A DNA stretch of 64,000 nucleotides. Origin: Ammonifex degensii KC4. GTDB lineage: Bacteria > Bacillota > Desulfotomaculia > Desulfotomaculales > Ammonificaceae. The stretch lies in contig NC_013385.1 in NCBI RefSeq assembly GCF_000024605.1, positions 62,001-126,000 on the forward strand, in the 5' to 3' direction. Position 1 is the stretch's first letter. Every line of letters begins with the position of its first letter. The translations under genes and the position numbers were made by a program. The notes under the pieces are model-generated. The model was given only the letters and a program-made list of their open reading frames with translations, made no database searches and had not been told where the DNA came from. Positions 61,699 to 64,000 of this stretch are shown here, piece by piece.

Positions 61699-62349
61699 AT
61701 GTCGAAGTACCGCAAGAAGCGCATGTACCGGATTGCCGAAGCGGCAGTCCTGCTCGGCGTTCACAAAGACACCCTGCGCCGCTGGGAAAGGGAAGGAAAG
61801 ATCAAAGCCGTCTGGCTCGGGCGAGAGCGCCGCTTCCCCGAAGAAGAGATCCGCCGCCTCTTAGGAGAAGCCAACCCCGACACGGTAGTGCTTTACGCCC
61901 GGGTATCGGGCCACGACCAGAAAGCGGATCTCCAGCGGCAGGTAGAGGTATTGAGAGAAGCGTACGGCCCCAAATTCTCTAACGTGGTGGTCCTGACCGA
62001 CGTCGGTTCCGGCCTCTCGACTTCCCGCAGGGGTTTGAGGAAGGCCATGGAACTGGCCCGGGAGAGAAAGATACGTGCCGTCGCCGTCACCTGTCCCGAC
62101 AGGCTGACGCGCTTCGGCTTCGAGTACCTGGAAGAGTACTTCTCGAGCTTCGGCGTCGAAGTCCTCGTGCTCAACCGGGAAGAAGACAAAAGCCCGCAGC
62201 AGGAACTGGTAGAAGACCTTCTCACCATAGTCACCTCTTTTGCAGGCAAGCTCTACGGGCACAGGTCGCACAAGGTAAAAAAGCTTAAGAATGAGGTGAA
62301 GGAGGCACTCTCCCGCCTTGATACTGACGACCAGCTTGAGACTCCCTGA
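61699..62349 (+). CDS. tnpA: IS607-type serine recombinase (TnpA), copy 2
   Basis: A 216-residue protein identical to the copy at 51410-52060, with the MerR-like helix-turn-helix and catalytic serine in ARVSGHDQK. Intact. Overlaps tnpB by 32 bases. Confidence 0.94.
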   Translation: MSKYRKKRMYRIAEAAVLLGVHKDTLRRWEREGKIKAVWLGRERRFPEEEIRRLLGEANPDTVVLYARVSGHDQKADLQRQVEVLREAYGPKFSNVVVLTDVGSGLSTSRRGLRKAMELARERKIRAVAVTCPDRLTRFGFEYLEEYFSSFGVEVLVLNREEDKSPQQELVEDLLTIVTSFAGKLYGHRSHKVKKLKNEVKEALSRLDTDDQLETP

Positions 62350-63910
62350 TGAACTGGTCGAGCCCTTGAAGAACCTCACCGCCCTGGGACTCAAAGTCCA
62401 GGAGCGGGTGCTGGCGATGTACTGGTCGCCTGAAGGCCTGGAAGCCGTGGTCTCTTCCCCTGGCAAGGCGTGGAAGCTTTTAGACACACAGCTTTCCCGC
62501 CCGCAGGATGTCTACGTCCCCAGCCGCGCGTGGCGCTGCATCCTGGAGTCGGCAGGGCGCATCCTGCGCTCCATGGCCGAGAGAAAACGCATCTTCGAGC
62601 TCCTCCTGCCCTACTTCAACGGCAAGGCCAAAGACGCCGCGAAGGAGCTTTACGGCCTGCTCAAAAAAGACGGGGAAGGGGAGAAGTTCGGGTATCTCTT
62701 CAACGTGGCCGAGGCTGTGGCCAACTTCTACGCCGAGCACGAGAGGCTTCCTAAAGACTTCTTCGAACTCCAGAAAAAGCCCGAGCCTAAAAAGTTCACC
62801 TTCACGACTTCCCCGGACGACGGTCCTGAGAAAGGGCAGGTGGTGAGGTACGAGTGCGACGGGAAAGTCCTGCGGGGCCGGGTGAAGCTTCCGAACTCTC
62901 CCGAGCCCAGGAAGGAAGAAGACTGGCGGTGGTTCTCCTTCGAGGCCGAACTCCCGGAGAAGCTCCGGGAGAAGCTGGCTCAGGGAGGAAAGCTCTGTGC
63001 CCCTGACCTGAGGCTCAAGGTCAAGCCTTCGGGCAAGCTCGTCGCCCTCCTCGATGTCAAGGTGGAGGTGCCGGAAAAGACGCCTTCAGGTGAAAAAGAC
63101 CGGGCGCTGGGGGTCGACTGGGGCCTGAGGAAGCTCGTGACCGGCACCGTGGTCTCGAAAGAAGGACAGCTCACCCCTCCCTTCTTCGTCTTCTGGCAGG
63201 CCTTAAAAGGCAAGCTCCTCCGCATCCGGGAGGAGATAAGCCGGCTGCAGAAAACACGCGACCGGTATGAGAGGAAAAGCCCGGAGTGGAAGGAGTACAA
63301 CCGGATGATAGCCTCTGCCTGGCAGAAGTACCACCGGATACAGCACCAGCTCGCCCACCAGGTGTCGAGCCTCTTAGTGCTCTTAGCTAAGGCATGCAGT
63401 TGCCGGTACATCTTTGTCGAGTGGCTTCTCACCCTGCGTGGGGAGAAGGGAAGGTCGAAGGACCTCAACTGGTGGGTGACCACCACGGTGAGGGGGCTCC
63501 TCTTCAGGCTTCTGAGGTATAAAGCAAGACTCCTAGGGATCAGGGTCATACCGGTTCCTCCGGGCGGCACGAGCACCGTTTGCCCCAGATGCCTGAAGGA
63601 AGGCAAGCACGTCAAGTCGCCGGGGGAGCCTGAGGAGAAGGACTCCGGTTCCTGGTTTGTCTGTCCTTCCTGCGGGTACAGCGCCGACCGGGACTACGTG
63701 GGGAGCCTCAACGTCGGGAGGACGGGCTTTAAGCTTGAAAGGCCGCTGACCTACACGGTCTGTCAGGCCGCGGCGGAGCCGTTCCCGTCGCAGGGAGCCC
63801 TTGAGGCGATGACCTTCACCACGCTGGGGTACGTCAAAAGCGTCTTCGTGGCCAACTTCAACGCGCTGACCAGACTCCTGAATTCCGCAGTCTTACCTAG
63901 CATAACCTAG
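62318..63910 (+). CDS. tnpB: TnpB-family RNA-guided nuclease, copy 2
   Basis: A 530-residue protein identical to the copy at 52029-53621 except for two residues near the C-terminus (TRLLNSAVL here, TRLLEPAVL there). The RuvC residues and zinc finger are intact. Its right-end RNA would carry a guide derived from the yqfD start, different from that of copy 1, which would be derived from the GGDEF gene. Confidence 0.92.
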   Translation: MILTTSLRLPDELVEPLKNLTALGLKVQERVLAMYWSPEGLEAVVSSPGKAWKLLDTQLSRPQDVYVPSRAWRCILESAGRILRSMAERKRIFELLLPYFNGKAKDAAKELYGLLKKDGEGEKFGYLFNVAEAVANFYAEHERLPKDFFELQKKPEPKKFTFTTSPDDGPEKGQVVRYECDGKVLRGRVKLPNSPEPRKEEDWRWFSFEAELPEKLREKLAQGGKLCAPDLRLKVKPSGKLVALLDVKVEVPEKTPSGEKDRALGVDWGLRKLVTGTVVSKEGQLTPPFFVFWQALKGKLLRIREEISRLQKTRDRYERKSPEWKEYNRMIASAWQKYHRIQHQLAHQVSSLLVLLAKACSCRYIFVEWLLTLRGEKGRSKDLNWWVTTTVRGLLFRLLRYKARLLGIRVIPVPPGGTSTVCPRCLKEGKHVKSPGEPEEKDSGSWFVCPSCGYSADRDYVGSLNVGRTGFKLERPLTYTVCQAAAEPFPSQGALEAMTFTTLGYVKSVFVANFNALTRLLNSAVLPSIT

Positions 63911-63926
63911 CGTGGGAGGAACGGTG

Positions 63927-64000
63927 ATGGCCTTGCGTTTCTTCCGCTACTTGCGGGGCTATGTTTTGCTTAAGCTGGAAGGCAAAAAAATAGAGCGCTT
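63927..64000 (+). CDS. yqfD: Sporulation protein YqfD, 5' end (cut by window edge)
   Basis: The frame starting with ATG at 63927 reads MALRFFRYLRGYVLLKLEGKKIER, matching the beginning of YqfD (a membrane sporulation protein beginning with ...RYLRGYV...). The nearest Shine-Dalgarno, gggagga (about 63914-63920), lies inside the right end of IS607-family copy 2, so the element supplies translation initiation for this gene. The remainder is outside the window. Confidence 0.85.
   Translation, partial: MALRFFRYLRGYVLLKLEGKKIER

Larger units (their letters stand above)
61651..63925 (+). mobile_element. IS607-family element, copy 2, between yqfC and yqfD
   Basis: A 2,275-bp element with the same length and gene content as copy 1. 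Junction dinucleotides GT are at 61649-61650 and 63924-63925. It differs from copy 1 at about four positions in the first 42 bp and about four in the segment 63877-63884 near the right end; the interior appears identical as far as I compared. Removing it would place yqfC and yqfD next to each other in the usual order. Confidence 0.9.

Overview
The window comes from an endospore-forming, GC-rich and probably thermophilic Firmicute. The best guess is the Moorella/Ammonifex/Desulfotomaculum side of the Clostridia; this is an inference from gene content and codon use, not a species identification. Spore genes are spread through it: spoIID, spoIIID, ylbJ, gpr, an alpha/beta SASP gene, yqfC and the start of yqfD. 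TTG and GTG starts are common and most genes have strong purine-rich ribosome binding sites.

Layout. 1-12.25 kb is the conserved block mntP(ywlD)-ywlE-rpiB-glyA-comEB-mazG-like-wecB, then a complete F-type ATP synthase operon (atpZ/atpI, B, E, F, H, A, G, D, C) ending in a clear terminator. 12.3-19 kb holds spoIID, spoIIID, a 1,226-residue subtilase with three SLH domains, and a convergent ECF sigma/anti-sigma pair with a likely autoregulatory promoter. 19-22 kb is a tightly overlapping membrane glycosylation operon (GT2, DUF2304, a thioredoxin-like gene with an in-frame TGA, an ArnE/EmrE-like protein, an ArnT/PMT-like transferase). 22-27.6 kb has a zinc-ribbon gene, ctaB and a marR-adaptor-adaptor-MFS efflux operon. 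27.6-33.2 kb is a cell-surface polysaccharide cluster (TagA/WecG, CsaB, a WaaL-like protein, two glycosyltransferases).

33.3-41.1 kb is an accessory region. It contains decayed IS481-like and ISLre2-like elements and a visibly AT-richer block: a PLP enzyme of the threonine synthase fold, a YheO/DauR-type regulator, RidA, two gate-domain membrane proteins and a Na+/dicarboxylate symporter. After tRNA-Val(GAC) come ylbJ, a coiled-coil gene, coaD and rsmD. recG, the usual neighbour of rsmD, lies 11 kb further on. Between them are a divergent pair of XRE regulators with operators, two large secreted surface proteins (one with SLH domains), a GGDEF gene split by an IS607-family element, gpr and SASP. 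The right end has a YprA/MrfA-type helicase gene damaged at its 3' end and hit by an IS481-like element, rpsU, yqfC, a second copy of the IS607-family element and the start of yqfD.

How the genes connect. WecB can supply UDP-ManNAc, TagA/WecG can transfer ManNAc to a lipid carrier, and CsaB can add the ketal pyruvate that SLH domains bind; the two SLH proteins in the window are plausible clients. The most notable observations are: (1) an in-frame TGA followed by a hairpin that fits the bacterial SECIS pattern, inside a gene overlapping both neighbours, which makes it a candidate selenoprotein; (2) a ~105-bp element present twice with compensatory changes in its stems; (3) two 2,275-bp IS607-family copies whose few differences lie in the terminal ~50 bp; (4) a hairpin after rpsU whose right arm contains the yqfC ribosome binding site; (5) loss of the cysteine cluster at the end of the YprA-type helicase.
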